From Deltaproteobacteria bacterium (GTDB lineage: Bacteria > Desulfobacterota > Desulfomonilia > UBA1062), in contig JAHDRW010000006.1 in NCBI GenBank assembly GCA_018433085.1, positions 62,001 to 126,000 of the forward strand: 64,000 nt of DNA, given 5' to 3'. A model generated the notes under the pieces. The model was not told the DNA's origin and did no database searches. It saw only the letters and a list, made by a program, of their open reading frames with translations. Positions 28,030-38,414 of the stretch are shown here, one piece after another. Numbering within the stretch: the first letter of the stretch is position 1; each line of letters begins with the position of its first letter. The position numbers were made by a program, and so were the translations under genes.

Positions 28030-28571
28030 GATTTCACCTGGATGATGTCTGCCGGCAGATGCGCCTTGAGCGATACCTTTGTCTTCTGGAAACCGAGCAG
28101 GGCCTCGTCCACGTCGTCCATGCCGCAGAGAAAGGTGGGAGTGAACTCGGTGTCCCTTGCCTCCAGGATCAGGCCATGCAGAAAATGCTCGGCCACCGCG
28201 CTCGTGTCGAACCCGGGGATGCCGTTTCCGGGCAGGGCCAAGCACACGGCCTGCTTCTTCAGGTTCACCACGGCCCGGGCCATGAGCCGGCCGGCCTCGC
28301 GCATCTTTGTCTCATCGAACTCGCCCATGGGACCTAGGCCCATGAGCAGAAAGCCCTCCGGCAGGGCTGCATCGAACCCGCACATGAGCACCTTCTCTCC
28401 CCAGAGACCGCTGATCGTACCGGCCATGAGCAGCCTGGAGATGGCGGTGTCGAGCCGCCAGTCGAGAAGCCCGGTCAGGCCCCTGAGCGGCCGCTCGTCG
28501 CTGAAGTACCACAGGACCGGAAAATCACGGGGAACAGAACCCGGATCGCGGGTATCAACCAGAATCTTCAT
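28026..28571 (-). CDS. Leucyl aminopeptidase (M17) N-terminal-domain-like protein
   Basis: 181 aa. The region RPLRGLTGLLDWRLDTAISRLLMAGTISGLWGEKVLM, followed by LMGLGPMGEFDETKMREAGRLMARAVVNLKK, looks like the macro-domain-like N-terminal part of M17 leucyl aminopeptidases. The metal-binding C-terminal catalytic domain is absent, so peptidase activity is not expected. It overlaps nusB by 17 bases and trkA by 4, so it is firmly in the operon. A role in binding nucleotides or in regulating its neighbours is only a guess. Confidence 0.8.
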   Translation of the reverse strand: MKILVDTRDPGSVPRDFPVLWYFSDERPLRGLTGLLDWRLDTAISRLLMAGTISGLWGEKVLMCGFDAALPEGFLLMGLGPMGEFDETKMREAGRLMARAVVNLKKQAVCLALPGNGIPGFDTSAVAEHFLHGLILEARDTEFTPTFLCGMDDVDEALLGFQKTKVSLKAHLPADIIQVKS

Positions 28572-28977
28572 CAGACGACACCTCTGTCCGCACCCTGTCG
28601 AGAACGCCGTTGGCGAAGGCGGGGAAACGGGGAGACCCGAACTTCTTGGCCAGCTCGATCCCCTCGTTGATGGCGACCTTGTAGGGTATGTCCGGTTTGA
28701 ACACCAGCTCGTAGGTGGCGATGCGCAGGATGTTCCGGTCCGTGGTGGACATCCGGCTCACCGACCAGTTTTTCGACGCCGCCTCGATGAGCTCGTCGAT
28801 CCGGTGCAGGTGGGTATACACCCCGTTGATGAGATCGTGGGCATAGGGCACCACGTCCCTGTCCTCGACGAAATGGCCGATAAAGTCCCCGAGCGTCTCC
28901 TCGGTGTGGTTCTTGGTGATATCGACCTGGTACAGGTACTGCAACGCAATCTCTCGTGCCTTGGTCCGGATTCTCAT
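28555..28977 (-). CDS. nusB: Transcription antitermination factor NusB
   Basis: 140 aa all-helical RNA-binding protein that with NusE (S10) binds boxA in rRNA leaders. Starts RTKAREIALQYLYQVDITKN; the second half has IDELIEAASKNWSVSRMSTTDRNILRIATYELVFKPDIPYKVAINEGIELAKKFGSPRFPAFANGVLDRV, the family signature. Ten bases separate it from ribH, the common ribH-nusB order. Length is typical. Confidence 0.97.
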   Translation of the reverse strand: MRIRTKAREIALQYLYQVDITKNHTEETLGDFIGHFVEDRDVVPYAHDLINGVYTHLHRIDELIEAASKNWSVSRMSTTDRNILRIATYELVFKPDIPYKVAINEGIELAKKFGSPRFPAFANGVLDRVRTEVSSDEDSG

Positions 28978-28986
28978 GCCCGTTTC

Positions 28987-29451
<465 letters not shown>

Positions 29452-30654
29452 CTATACGACCTCCAGTATGTGTCCCATCTTCTCTTTCTTGGTCTTCAGA
29501 TATTTCTTGTTAGTCTCGGTGGGAGGAATCTCTATGGGCACCCGTTCGACAACCTCGAGGCTGTATCCCTCCAGGCCGATGATCTTCTTGGGGTTGTTGG
29601 TCATCATGCGCATCTTCCGCACGCCCAGGGCCACGAGGATCTGGGCGCCGAGGCCATAGTCCCGCAGGTCAGGGGCGAACCCGAGCTCCACGTTGGCCTC
29701 CACGGTGTCCCTGCCGTTCTCCTGGAGATGGTAGGCCTTGAGCTTATTTATGAGCCCGATCCCCCTGCCCTCCTGGCGCATGTACACGATCACGCCCCTG
29801 CCTTCCTCCTCGATCATCTCCATAGCGCGGTGGAGCTGATCGCCGCAGTCGCAGCGCGCCGAGTGGAACACGTCGCCGGTGAGGCATTCGGAATGGACCC
29901 TCACCAGGACCGGTTCGTCGGGGTTGATGTCACCCTTCACCAGCGCCACGTGCTCCTTCCTGTCGACATCGTTCTCAAAGCCGATGAGCTCGAAATCACC
30001 GTACGGGGTGGGCATCTGTGCCCTCACGGCCTCCCTCACCAGGATCTCGGTCCTCATCCGGTAGGCGATGACGTCGGCGATCGTGCATATCCTGATGCCG
30101 TGCTCCCTGGCAAATGCCTCGAGCTGGGGCCGTCTGGACATGGTGCCGTCATCGTTCATGACCTCGCAGATGACGCCCCCCGGTCTCAGGCCCGCCATCC
30201 GGCACAGGTCCACCGATCCCTCGGTCTGGCCGGTACGCACCAGCACCCCTCCTTCGCGGGCCCTCAAGGGAAACACGTGGCCCGGGCGGGCGAGGTCTTC
30301 GGGCTTCGTGCCTTCGGCAATAGCGGTGCGGATGGTGACGGCTCGGTCCGCTGCGGAAATGCCGGTGGTCACCCCCCGCTTCGCCTCGATGGAAACGGTA
30401 AAGCCGGTGCCGAACTGGCTGGTGTTGTCACGGACCATCAGGGGAAGATCGAGACGGTCCGCGATCCCGGAATCAAGCGAGAGGCAGATCAGGCCCCGTC
30501 CGTATTTCGCCATGAAATTTATGGCCTCCGGGGTGACAAACTCCGCGGCCATGGTGAGGTCGCCTTCGTTCTCCCGACCCTCGTCATCCACGAGGATGAT
30601 CATCCTGCCTTGTCTGAGTTCCTGTATCGCTTCTTCAACTGTGCACGTGGGCAT
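29452..30654 (-). CDS. ribBA: Bifunctional 3,4-dihydroxy-2-butanone-4-phosphate synthase / GTP cyclohydrolase II
   Basis: 400 aa. N-terminal DHBP synthase domain (about 1-200) with [20 protein letters not shown] and [28 protein letters not shown]-terminal GTP cyclohydrolase II domain (about 205-400) with zinc ligands in [19 protein letters not shown] and catalytic [17 protein letters not shown]. It supplies both starting branches of riboflavin synthesis. It lies 9 bases after ribE and abuts ribH. No FMN riboswitch is seen in the array, so regulation may follow the upstream promoter. Confidence 0.97.
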   Translation of the reverse strand: MPTCTVEEAIQELRQGRMIILVDDEGRENEGDLTMAAEFVTPEAINFMAKYGRGLICLSLDSGIADRLDLPLMVRDNTSQFGTGFTVSIEAKRGVTTGISAADRAVTIRTAIAEGTKPEDLARPGHVFPLRAREGGVLVRTGQTEGSVDLCRMAGLRPGGVICEVMNDDGTMSRRPQLEAFAREHGIRICTIADVIAYRMRTEILVREAVRAQMPTPYGDFELIGFENDVDRKEHVALVKGDINPDEPVLVRVHSECLTGDVFHSARCDCGDQLHRAMEMIEEEGRGVIVYMRQEGRGIGLINKLKAYHLQENGRDTVEANVELGFAPDLRDYGLGAQILVALGVRKMRMMTNNPKKIIGLEGYSLEVVERVPIEIPPTETNKKYLKTKKEKMGHILEVV

Positions 30655-30663
30655 GACTGCTCC

Positions 30664-31299
30664 TTATAGATATCCCTGCTTCTTCAAGAGGTCTTCCAGG
30701 GAGGTGCCGCCTTCCCTGTTCAGGAGCCTCTCGACATACTTGCCGATCACGTCAAATTCGAGGTTTACCCTATCACCGGGTTTTTTCAGTGTCAAGGAAA
30801 CCGCGCCCGCGGTGAAGGGAATGATATTCACCGTAAAAACATCCCCCTGAAGCTCGTTTACAGTGAGCGAAATGCCGTCCACGGCGATGGATCCCTTTTC
30901 GATGAGGTAGCGGGCGAATTGTTTGTCGAACCGGATGCCGATGCGGATCGACTCGCCGGACCTGTCCGCGCTCCTGATGGTCCCCACCGCGTCCACGTGG
31001 CCGAGCACCAGGTGCCCGCCGAGCCGCGTAGAGAGCGTCAGGGCCCGCTCGATGTTCACCTTCGAACCCGGTTTGAGCGAGCCCAGGGTGGAGCGCGACA
31101 CGGTCTCCGCCGAGGCGATGGCAATGAAGCGACCCTTTTCGATGGTGGTGGCGGTCAGACAGATGCCGTCCACGGCGAAGCTGTCGCCCTCACGATCCTG
31201 CGAGAGGTCCATCCCCGTGTCCACGCAGAGCTCGAACCCCTGCTGATGGGGCCGGATGCTCACTACCGTTCCCATGGCCTCGATAATGCCTGTGAACAT
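30664..31299 (-). CDS. ribE: Riboflavin synthase, alpha chain
   Basis: 211 aa. Two tandem lumazine-binding barrels: MFTGIIEAMGTV with VDGICLTATTIEKGRF and LGGHLVLGHVDAVGTI in the first, and VDGISLTVNELQGDVFTVNIIPFT in the second. Converts two lumazines into riboflavin and a pyrimidine. The ATG at 31299 begins with the family-typical MFTGI and overlaps no coding beyond the ribD stop one base away. In some naming schemes this gene is ribC. Confidence 0.97.
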   Translation of the reverse strand: MFTGIIEAMGTVVSIRPHQQGFELCVDTGMDLSQDREGDSFAVDGICLTATTIEKGRFIAIASAETVSRSTLGSLKPGSKVNIERALTLSTRLGGHLVLGHVDAVGTIRSADRSGESIRIGIRFDKQFARYLIEKGSIAVDGISLTVNELQGDVFTVNIIPFTAGAVSLTLKKPGDRVNLEFDVIGKYVERLLNREGGTSLEDLLKKQGYL

Positions 31300-31300
31300 G

Positions 31301-32374
31301 TCAATCCTCCAGACGGGCCGAGACGAGCACATCGCCTCCGATGATACTGGCACCTGTTACCACGAGGGGAAGAGCCCCTGCAACCGTGTCCGGAGGGTCC
31401 CAGGCCACCAGGGGAACACCGCCGCCCAGGAGCTTGGGCGCGACGAAAACAAGTAGCTCGTCGACCATCCGGGAACGGATCAGGCTCGAGAGGATCGAAC
31501 TGCCCCCCTCCGCAACCACCGCATGCAGTCCCATGGAGCCGAGCTCCTTGAGAACGTCTCCCCAGGAGAAACGGCCCGACTCATCTGCGGGGAGCCGGAC
31601 GACCCGGCTTCCGGTACCCTCGACCTCGGGCCTGCTCCGGGGCTCCCCGGCGGTGAAGATCACGGCACGCTCGCCCAGACACCTGGCGTCGGGCGGGATC
31701 GTGTATCCGGGGTCGATGACGATCCGGTAAGGATCTCTGCCCCCCTGCCGCCGGCAGGTGAGCAGCGGGTCGTCCTTCTCCACCGTGCCGATGCCCACGA
31801 GGACACCGTCGGCATGGTCCCGGAGCTCGTGCACGTAAGCCCTGGATTCTTCCGAGCTGATCCACTTGGAGTCGCCTGACGGGGCGGCTATCCTGCCGTC
31901 CAGGGTCATGGCGGCCTTGACGATCAGATACGGTCGCTTGTGCCGCATCCAGAAGGTGTACCAGGCGATGAGCTCGTTGGTCTGTTTCCGTGCCGCGCCC
32001 ACCTCCACCTTGATTCCCTGCTTGCGCAGGATCCGGATGCCGCGGCCCGCCACGATGGGGTTGGGATCGACGCATCCCACTACGACCCTGGCGATGCCCG
32101 CCTCCATAATCGCATTTACGCAGGGGGGTGTCCGCCCGTAGTGGGAGCAGGGCTCCAAGGTCACATAGAGCGTGGCGCCCCGGGCAGCCGTGCCCGCCTG
32201 CCTCAATGCGAACACCTCGGCATGGGGCTCGCCCGCCCTGGGGTGAAAACCTTCGCCGACGATGCGCGAATCCCTGACCACGACCGCGCCCACCGGCGGG
32301 TTGGGGGCGGTTCGACCGAGGCCTTTGCGGGCGAGCGCGACGGCCCGCATCATGTACCGGGTATCGCCCTTCAT
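31301..32374 (-). CDS. ribD: Bifunctional riboflavin deaminase/reductase
   Basis: 357 aa. N-terminal zinc deaminase domain with GEPHAEVFALRQAG and LEPCSHYGRTPPCVNAI (His and two Cys ligands, catalytic Glu). C-terminal DHFR-like reductase domain with RPYLIVKAAMTLDGRIAAPSGDSKWISS and VVAEGGSSILSSLI. It performs the second and third steps of the GTP branch. Its ATG overlaps the nrdR stop by four bases (ATGA), linking nrdR and the rib genes. Confidence 0.97.
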   Translation of the reverse strand: MKGDTRYMMRAVALARKGLGRTAPNPPVGAVVVRDSRIVGEGFHPRAGEPHAEVFALRQAGTAARGATLYVTLEPCSHYGRTPPCVNAIMEAGIARVVVGCVDPNPIVAGRGIRILRKQGIKVEVGAARKQTNELIAWYTFWMRHKRPYLIVKAAMTLDGRIAAPSGDSKWISSEESRAYVHELRDHADGVLVGIGTVEKDDPLLTCRRQGGRDPYRIVIDPGYTIPPDARCLGERAVIFTAGEPRSRPEVEGTGSRVVRLPADESGRFSWGDVLKELGSMGLHAVVAEGGSSILSSLIRSRMVDELLVFVAPKLLGGGVPLVAWDPPDTVAGALPLVVTGASIIGGDVLVSARLED

Positions 32375-32829
32375 GACCCGTGCTTGTCGAACCCCTTGAT
32401 CTCTTCCATGAACTCCTTCACGTCCTTGAACTCACGGTACACCGAGGCGAACCGGACATATGCCACCGGGTCTAACCGGTGCAGGGCATCCATGACCTTC
32501 TCTCCGATGTAGGTGGAGGGAACCTCACGGTCCCATTTGGCTTGAATGTCATGGAGGATCGAGTCCTTGACGGCGTCGATGTCCTCGATGCTCACGGGCC
32601 TCTTCTCGCAGGCGGTGATGATCCCGGCGGTCACCTTGTTGGGATCGAAGGCCTCCCGCCGTCCGTCCTTCTTCACCACCATGGGCATGGATTCCTCCAC
32701 CTTCTCGTAGGTGGTGAACCGGTACGAACAGCGGATGCATTCCCTCCTGCGCCGGATGGAGCTCCCGTCCCGGCTTATCCTCGACTGGATGACCCTGTCT
32801 TCAAGCCCGGAGCACCTGGGGCAGCGCAT
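32371..32829 (-). CDS. nrdR: Transcriptional repressor NrdR
   Basis: 152 aa. N-terminal zinc ribbon MRCPRCSGLEDRVIQSR...RRRECIRCSYRFTTYE (two CxxC pairs), then an ATP-cone domain VVKKDGRREAFDPNKVTAGIITACEKRPVS. Binds NrdR boxes upstream of ribonucleotide reductase operons when nucleotide levels are adequate. No NrdR box was seen within the window. The glyA-nrdR-ribD order is common in this phylum-level group (from memory). It starts 4 bases after glyA ends. Confidence 0.97.
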   Translation of the reverse strand: MRCPRCSGLEDRVIQSRISRDGSSIRRRRECIRCSYRFTTYEKVEESMPMVVKKDGRREAFDPNKVTAGIITACEKRPVSIEDIDAVKDSILHDIQAKWDREVPSTYIGEKVMDALHRLDPVAYVRFASVYREFKDVKEFMEEIKGFDKHGS

Positions 32830-32832
32830 GGA

Positions 32833-34083
32833 TTATCCCAGTCCCCCGTAGATGGGGAACCGGCCCGAGAGGGCCTCCACGTCTTTGCGCACCCGCTCGA
32901 TCTCCTCAGCGTCGCCCTTGGCGTCGATGACCCGGGCGATAAGCGCCGCAACCAGCTCCATCTCGCCCTCCTTCATGCCCCGGGTGGTGAGCGCCGGGGT
33001 CCCCAGCCGGACACCCGAGGTGACGAACGGGCTTCTGGTCTCGAAGGGTATGGTGTTTTTATTGACCGTGATCCATGCCTGGTCGAGGAACGCCTCCGCG
33101 TCTTTGCCCGTGATATCCTTGTTCGTGAGGTCCACGAGCATGAGATGGTTGTCGGTGCCGCCCGAGACGAGGGAGAAACCCTTCGAGGTCAGTCCCTGCG
33201 CCAGGGCCTGGGCGTTCTTGACGATCTGCTGCTGATACGTCTTGAACTCCGGGGTCATTGCCTCCTTGAGGGCCACGGCCTTGGCCGCGATGACGTGCAT
33301 GAGCGGTCCGCCCTGCATGCCCGGGAACACCCGGGAGTTGAGCGCCTTCGCATGTGCTTCCCTGCAGAGGACCATGCCGCCGCGGGGCCCGCGCAGGGTC
33401 TTGTGGGTGGTGGTGGTGACGAAGTCCGCATAGGGCACGGGGCTCGGATGAAGGCCTGCGGCGACGAGCCCCGCGATGTGGGCCATGTCGACCATGAAGT
33501 AGGCGCCCACCTCGTCGGCAATCTCGCGGAATATCTGGTACTCGATGACCCGGGGATAGGCGCTGGCGCCTGCGATGATCAGCTTCGGCCTGTGCTGCCT
33601 GGCCAGCGAGCGCACCTGGTCGTAGTCGATGCGGTGGGTGTCTTCTCTCACGCCGTAGGGGACCACGTTGTAGAACTTGCCCGAGAAGTTCACGGGGGAA
33701 CCCATGGAAAGGTGCCCGCCGTGCGGCAGGCTCATGCCGAGGTAGGTGTCTCCGGGCTCCAGGATGGAAAAATAGACCGCCATGTTCGCCTGGGAGCCCG
33801 AGTGGGGCTGGACATTGGCGTGCTCGGCTCCGAAGAGCTTCTTCGCGCGTTCGATGGCGAGGTCCTCGGCCACGTCCACGTACTCGCAGCCGCCGTAGTA
33901 GCGTTTCCCCGGATATCCTTCCGCATACTTGTTGGTCAGCACGCTGCCCTGGGCCTCGAGCACGGCCTCGGACACGATGTTCTCCGATGCGATGAGCTCG
34001 AGCTTGTTCCTCTGGCGCCTGAGCTCGTCCATGACTGCCTTGTACAGTTCGGGGTCTGACTGTTTCACGTGTTCATAACTCAT
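32833..34083 (-). CDS. glyA: Serine hydroxymethyltransferase
   Basis: 416 aa PLP enzyme interconverting serine and glycine with tetrahydrofolate. PLP lysine in [56 protein letters not shown] and [15 protein letters not shown] are hallmark stretches. ATG 34083 has AGGAG seven bases upstream; a TTG two codons earlier is less likely. Its ATG overlaps the rpiB stop by ATGA. It works with FolD and the glycine cleavage system encoded at 4.7-10 kb. Confidence 0.98.
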   Translation of the reverse strand: MSYEHVKQSDPELYKAVMDELRRQRNKLELIASENIVSEAVLEAQGSVLTNKYAEGYPGKRYYGGCEYVDVAEDLAIERAKKLFGAEHANVQPHSGSQANMAVYFSILEPGDTYLGMSLPHGGHLSMGSPVNFSGKFYNVVPYGVREDTHRIDYDQVRSLARQHRPKLIIAGASAYPRVIEYQIFREIADEVGAYFMVDMAHIAGLVAAGLHPSPVPYADFVTTTTHKTLRGPRGGMVLCREAHAKALNSRVFPGMQGGPLMHVIAAKAVALKEAMTPEFKTYQQQIVKNAQALAQGLTSKGFSLVSGGTDNHLMLVDLTNKDITGKDAEAFLDQAWITVNKNTIPFETRSPFVTSGVRLGTPALTTRGMKEGEMELVAALIARVIDAKGDAEEIERVRKDVEALSGRFPIYGGLG

Positions 34084-34544
34084 GTACAACTCCTGTCTCG
34101 TATGATATTCCCGGCAAGTTTCTCGATCTTGTCCAGCCTGGACTGGTGCCTCCCTCCCTCAAAGGGGGTCGCGAGCCACACGCGCACGATGTCCTGCGCC
34201 ACTGCGGGCCCGAGAACCCTCCCTCCCAGGATGAGGCAGTTCGAATCATTGTGCTGGCGGGACATGCGGGCGGTATAGGCATCGTGGCACAGCGTGCCCC
34301 TCACCCCGGGGACCCGGTTGGCGCAGATGGACATTCCGATCCCGGTCCCGCAGACGAGGACGATGCGGTCGCAATCTCCACAGGCAAGAGCGGAGAGCGC
34401 TTTTTGCGCATAATCGGGATAGTCGACGGACTCCGGGGTATCGGTCCCCAGGTCCAGAACCTCGCAGTCGTGCCCGGCAAGAGTCTCTTTCACGAGATCT
34501 TTCAGATCCAGGCCGCCGTGGTCGCATGCGATTCCGATCTTCAT
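34080..34544 (-). CDS. rpiB: Ribose-5-phosphate isomerase B
   Basis: 154 aa LacAB/RpiB family enzyme converting ribulose-5-P to ribose-5-[23 protein letters not shown] with Asp/His and [46 protein letters not shown], with the catalytic Cys of CGTGIG, are diagnostic. The rpiB-glyA order is widely conserved. Overlaps fabF and glyA by four bases each. Confidence 0.97.
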   Translation of the reverse strand: MKIGIACDHGGLDLKDLVKETLAGHDCEVLDLGTDTPESVDYPDYAQKALSALACGDCDRIVLVCGTGIGMSICANRVPGVRGTLCHDAYTARMSRQHNDSNCLILGGRVLGPAVAQDIVRVWLATPFEGGRHQSRLDKIEKLAGNIIRDRSCT

Positions 34545-35794
34545 CCCCTGTCCTTCCCCAGGATCAAGGCAACATTCTGCCCGCCGAAGCCGAACGAATT
34601 GTTCAGGCAGTAAGAAACTTCCGAGTGTAGCGCTTTATTCGGAACATAGTGTAGATCGCACTCAGGGTCCGGGTTGTCAAGATTTATCGTGGGCGGTATC
34701 ACGCCGTTTTGCAGGACCATGACGCAGATGACCGTCTCCAGCCCCGCAGCGCCCCCGATGAGATGCCCGGTCATGGACTTGGTGGAGTTGACCGGCACCC
34801 TTAAGGCGTGCTCACCCAGCGCCATCTTGATCGCGCGCGTCTCGATGGAATCGTTGAGCGGGGTCGATGTGCCGTGGGCGTTGATATAGCCGATGTCTGC
34901 CTTGTCGATGCCGGCGTTCTTCACGGCCTGCTCGATGGCATATACCACGGCGACGCCTTCAGGGTCCGGGGCCACCACGTGATAGGCGTCCTGGCTCATT
35001 GCCGAGCCTTCGAGCACGGCCAGGATCTCGGCCCCGCGTTTCTTTGCATGCCCGTATTCCTCCAGAACGAGCACCCCGCCTCCCTCGGCCATCACGAACC
35101 CGTCCCGGTCGAGGCTGAAGGGGCGCGACGCCTTTTCGGGCGCGTCATTCCTGGTGGAGAGCGCCCTCATGGCGGCGAACGCGGCCACGGAGAAGGGGGT
35201 CAGGCACGCCTCGACGCCGCCTGCCAGCATGCAGTCGGCCTCGCCGTACATGATCAGGCGTGAGGCAAGGGCCAGCGCGTGGCCGCCGGTGGCGCAGGCA
35301 GAGGTGATCCCCATGCCCGGTCCCTTGGCCTGAATGCGTATGGAGCATTCGGCCGAGCCCATGCTGGTGATAAACATGGGCACCGTGACCGGAGACACCC
35401 TCCGGGCACCGCGGGTATGGAATGTCTGGATCTGGCTTTCGATGGTGGACATGCCGCCCGAGCCCGATCCGATCATCACACCGATCCGCTCCGGAGGATA
35501 GGAGCTCTTATTGAGTCGTGCGTGGTGATATGCATCGAGACCGGCGGTCACCGCCATTTGAGAATACCGGTCCATGTGGCGCAACTCTTTGGGCCCCAGA
35601 TACCGGCTCGGGTCAAAGCCCCGGGCACGGCCTCCGAACGTGACCGGCAGGCCGGAGAATTCTTCGATAGGCTCTATGCCTGATGTTCCTTCGATAAGGT
35701 TGTCCCAGAGTCCGGCAACGTCGCTCCCCAAGGGTGAGACGACTCCGAGACCCGTAACAGCGACCTTTCTCAAGGGAGGATCATAGCCTCGCAT
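34541..35794 (-). CDS. fabF: Beta-ketoacyl-ACP synthase II
   Basis: 417 aa thiolase-fold condensing enzyme for fatty acid elongation. Active-site Cys in [14 protein letters not shown], His in [12 protein letters not shown] and in the [10 protein letters not shown] region, Lys in [14 protein letters not shown]. The start is ambiguous: ATG 35794 (chosen), ATG 35812 which adds six residues, or a downstream TTG next to RKVAVTGLG where the family begins. Either ATG lies inside the end of acpP, so translation is coupled to acpP. Confidence 0.95.
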   Translation of the reverse strand: MRGYDPPLRKVAVTGLGVVSPLGSDVAGLWDNLIEGTSGIEPIEEFSGLPVTFGGRARGFDPSRYLGPKELRHMDRYSQMAVTAGLDAYHHARLNKSSYPPERIGVMIGSGSGGMSTIESQIQTFHTRGARRVSPVTVPMFITSMGSAECSIRIQAKGPGMGITSACATGGHALALASRLIMYGEADCMLAGGVEACLTPFSVAAFAAMRALSTRNDAPEKASRPFSLDRDGFVMAEGGGVLVLEEYGHAKKRGAEILAVLEGSAMSQDAYHVVAPDPEGVAVVYAIEQAVKNAGIDKADIGYINAHGTSTPLNDSIETRAIKMALGEHALRVPVNSTKSMTGHLIGGAAGLETVICVMVLQNGVIPPTINLDNPDPECDLHYVPNKALHSEVSYCLNNSFGFGGQNVALILGKDRG

Positions 35795-36014
35795 TGACGT
35801 AACTGATGGCATCCTTCACGTACTTGATCTTTTCCGCCTCGTCATCGGGAATCTCGATATTGAATTCCTCTTCCACGGTCATGATCAGCTCCACAAGATC
35901 AAGGGAATCTGCGCCCAGATCGTCGGCAAAGGACATCTCCGGGGTTATCTCAGAGACATCCTTATCCAGCTGCTCAGCGATGAGTTGAATGATACGCTGT
36001 GCTACATCCACCAT
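35781..36014 (-). CDS. acpP: Acyl carrier protein
   Basis: 77 aa, acidic, with the phosphopantetheine Ser in [22 protein letters not shown] (Ser about 38). Carries growing acyl chains for FabD, FabF and FabG. AAAGGAGGAGC lies upstream of the ATG. The next gene, fabF, starts within its last codons. Located between fabG and fabF as in many fab operons. Confidence 0.97.
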   Translation of the reverse strand: MVDVAQRIIQLIAEQLDKDVSEITPEMSFADDLGADSLDLVELIMTVEEEFNIEIPDDEAEKIKYVKDAISYVNARL

Positions 36015-36058
36015 AAGATAAGCTCCTCCTTTATCTTTCTATACAATCATGATCTGAA

Positions 36059-36799
36059 TCAAGTATAGAGCCCGCCGTCGATAACAAAGACCTGACCAGT
36101 GATATATGAGCTGAGATCAGAGGAGAGAAAGGCAACGAGCCCGGCCACGTCTTCCGGACCCCCAATCCTCCGCAGCGGAACCTGCTCCAGAAGCGCGTCG
36201 ATATCCAAGTCTCTGGTCATATCCGTCTTCACCAGACCCGGCGCCACGGCGTTCACGAGTATACCCTTGGAACCCAGCTCCCTTGCAAGGCTCTTGGTGA
36301 AAGCGATGAGCCCTGCCTTCGTTGCTGCGTATACGCTCTGCCCCGGGTTACCGCCCATACCCACGATTGAAGAAACGTTGATGATTCTTCCCTTTTTTTG
36401 CTTTAGCATAGTTCGTGCAGCGTGAAAAGAACAGAAAATCGACCCTTTAAGATTCGTGTCCATCATGGTATCGACATCTTCGGCCTTTATCCTGAGCAGC
36501 AATGAATCCTTTGACACGGCCGCGTTGTTCACCAGGATGTCGATGCGCCCGTGGTGCTTGACGATATCCTGAAAGGCCTGTTTCACCTGACCTTGGTCAG
36601 ACACGTCAAAGGCGTATTCCTCTGCACTGCCGCCGGCGGTCCGAATCGCTTCGACCACGTCACGGGCCACAGCGGCATTCTTCAGGTAGTTGACCACCAC
36701 GTGCGCCCCGCAGGATGCGAGGGTTACGGCGATGGACGCGCCGATTCCCCGCGACGCGCCGGTGACGACGGCAACCTGTGAGCTCAGATCGATCTTCAT
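36059..36799 (-). CDS. fabG: 3-oxoacyl-ACP reductase
   Basis: 246 aa short-chain dehydrogenase. NADPH motif VVTGASRGIGASIA (about residues 11-24), NNAAVS, catalytic Ser (INVSSIVGMGG), and YAATK with the Tyr/Lys pair; the ending SSYITGQVFVIDGGLYT is typical FabG. The ATG overlaps the fabD stop by ATGA; longer upstream frames belong to fabD. Reduces 3-oxoacyl-ACP in elongation. Confidence 0.97.
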   Translation of the reverse strand: MKIDLSSQVAVVTGASRGIGASIAVTLASCGAHVVVNYLKNAAVARDVVEAIRTAGGSAEEYAFDVSDQGQVKQAFQDIVKHHGRIDILVNNAAVSKDSLLLRIKAEDVDTMMDTNLKGSIFCSFHAARTMLKQKKGRIINVSSIVGMGGNPGQSVYAATKAGLIAFTKSLARELGSKGILVNAVAPGLVKTDMTRDLDIDALLEQVPLRRIGGPEDVAGLVAFLSSDLSSYITGQVFVIDGGLYT

Positions 36800-37641
36800 T
36801 TGGGTGTGATCACCTCCACCTTGGCCTGGGGAACGATCCTCTTTACCAGCGAAGCCAGCACCGACCTGGGACCGATCTCGATGAAACGGTCGATCCCCTG
36901 ATCCGCGGCATATCTGACCGACTCTTCCCACCGCACGGGTGAAACGAGCTGCAGCGCGAGGTTTTCCCTGATCTTTTCCGGATCGGACTCTTCCCGCGCC
37001 GTGGCGTTGAAAACGACCCGGGAGCGCGGCCTTTCGAACCGGACGCCCTTGAGATACCCCCTCAGGACCTTCCCGGCAGGTTCCATGAGCGGGCAGTGGG
37101 ACGCCACGGCCACCCCCAGGGGCGCTACCTTTCTGGCCCCGTTTCCCTTGAGCACGAGCGCCGCGTCCTTCACCGATGACGCGTCACCGGAGATCACCAC
37201 CTGACCGGGCGAGTTGAGGTTTGCCACCCACACGTTCTGAACCGGCTCGATCAGCCGGGCCACATCGTCGGCCGGGAGCCCCAGCACCGCGGCCATGGCG
37301 CCCGATCCCCCGGGCATGGCGTCCTGCATGGCGCGGGCCCGCCTTTCCACCAGGGTGTAGCACTCGCGCACGGGTATGGCCCGGGAAACAACCAGGGCCA
37401 TGTATTCGCCCAGGCTGTGGCCCATGGCAACGGCAGGTCGATCCAGCCCCGACCTCTCCCACAGGGCCGCGGTCACGGCAAAAACGGCTTTCTGCGCGTT
37501 CGTGGTCTGCCTGAGCGTATCCTCAGGCCCGTTTTCCATGAGGCCAATCAGCGCATCGTCTCCCGTCCACCGGAGATCGAGGCCCGTCGACATGCCGGTG
37601 AACTGGCTGCCCTGGCCGGGGAATATCAGGCAATACGGCAT
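36796..37641 (-). CDS. fabD: Malonyl-CoA:ACP transacylase
   Basis: 281 aa. FPGQGSQFTGM at the start, nucleophile Ser76 in GHSLGEYMALV, and the second active-site region SHCPLMEPAG (His). Loads malonyl groups onto ACP. ATG 37641 is chosen because family N-termini start there; it is 8 bases after the rpmF stop. plsX and fabH, usually between rpmF and fabD, are not here. Confidence 0.97.
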   Translation of the reverse strand: MPYCLIFPGQGSQFTGMSTGLDLRWTGDDALIGLMENGPEDTLRQTTNAQKAVFAVTAALWERSGLDRPAVAMGHSLGEYMALVVSRAIPVRECYTLVERRARAMQDAMPGGSGAMAAVLGLPADDVARLIEPVQNVWVANLNSPGQVVISGDASSVKDAALVLKGNGARKVAPLGVAVASHCPLMEPAGKVLRGYLKGVRFERPRSRVVFNATAREESDPEKIRENLALQLVSPVRWEESVRYAADQGIDRFIEIGPRSVLASLVKRIVPQAKVEVITPK

Positions 37642-37649
37642 TGAAGGGC

Positions 37650-37835
37650 CTATTCGGCCTCGGCTACCTTGATGACCTCTTTGCCCTTGTAGTACCCGCA
37701 GTTCTTGCAGATCCGGTGGGGCAACTTGGGCTCCTGGCAGTTCGGGCAATATGAAGACGCCGGCTCGCTGATGGCGTCATTGGCCCTGCGCTTGTCCCTT
37801 CTGGCGCTTGAATGTCTCCTCTTTGGAACTGGCAT
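37650..37835 (-). CDS. rpmF: 50S ribosomal protein L32
   Basis: 61 aa basic protein: MPVPKRRHSSARRDKRRANDA at the start is the L32 signature. Four Cys in two pairs, YCPNCQEPKLPHRICKNCGYY, form the zinc-binding version. Follows the DUF177 gene by 4 bases, the widely conserved yceD-rpmF order. Confidence 0.97.
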   Translation of the reverse strand: MPVPKRRHSSARRDKRRANDAISEPASSYCPNCQEPKLPHRICKNCGYYKGKEVIKVAEAE

Positions 37836-37839
37836 TGCT

Positions 37840-38403
37840 TTACTCCTTCCTGATCTTTTCTTTGAGCTCGGATAATTTCTGCAGCCTGGGATCTACCGGT
37901 TTTCCCCCGCAACGACACGCTTCTCGATTGAGATTCGCCCCGCATCCCGGACAAAGGCCTTTGCACTGTTCGTCGCAGATGAACCTTAAGGGCAACGCCA
38001 GAACCAGCTCGGAGGCAATGTAATCGCCGAGACGGATCGTCTTCCGATAATACCCTGTCGTGCTGCTCGTTCTCTCTTCTTCGAGATTCTTCGACATCTC
38101 CGGTGACGCGGGCATATAGCTTGTTTCCAGGTGGAGGTCCACCGGGTAGGTCATGGTTTCGAGGCATCTGGCGCAGAACGTCTCGATCTCGCCTTGCACA
38201 TCCACGCCCACATGGATGTCTTCAGAGTCCTTCTCCCGCTCCACCACGTAGTGGATGATAAACGGTTCCTTCACGACGAGATCCTTGTTGCGGAACACCT
38301 CGCCCACGGCCTCGGGCACGACCATGACCTCGTTTTCCACCCCAGCCTCACCGATGGTCTCAGGGGATATATGGATGTCTTCCATCCTCTTTATCTTTTC
38401 CAC
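37840..38403 (-). CDS. DUF177 (YceD) family protein, rRNA accumulation factor-like
   Basis: 187 aa. Middle has FCARCLETMTYPVDLHLETSYMP and the C-terminus has ICDEQCKGLCPGCGANLNREACRCGGKPVDPRLQKLSEL, the Cys-containing YceD hallmark. YceD is linked to 23S rRNA accumulation and always sits before rpmF. The start is either GTG 38403 or ATG 38385. The predicted promoter leaves a leader of only about 5 bases for the GTG, so the ATG is possible, though its AAAGAGG is immediately adjacent. Confidence 0.93.
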   Translation of the reverse strand: MEKIKRMEDIHISPETIGEAGVENEVMVVPEAVGEVFRNKDLVVKEPFIIHYVVEREKDSEDIHVGVDVQGEIETFCARCLETMTYPVDLHLETSYMPASPEMSKNLEEERTSSTTGYYRKTIRLGDYIASELVLALPLRFICDEQCKGLCPGCGANLNREACRCGGKPVDPRLQKLSELKEKIRKE

Positions 38404-38414
38404 AATAGCACTTG

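Noticed and set aside
32830-32832. FMN riboswitch ahead of the rib genes
   Set aside because: nrdR and ribD overlap and the glyA-nrdR gap is 3 bases, so there is no leader to hold one.
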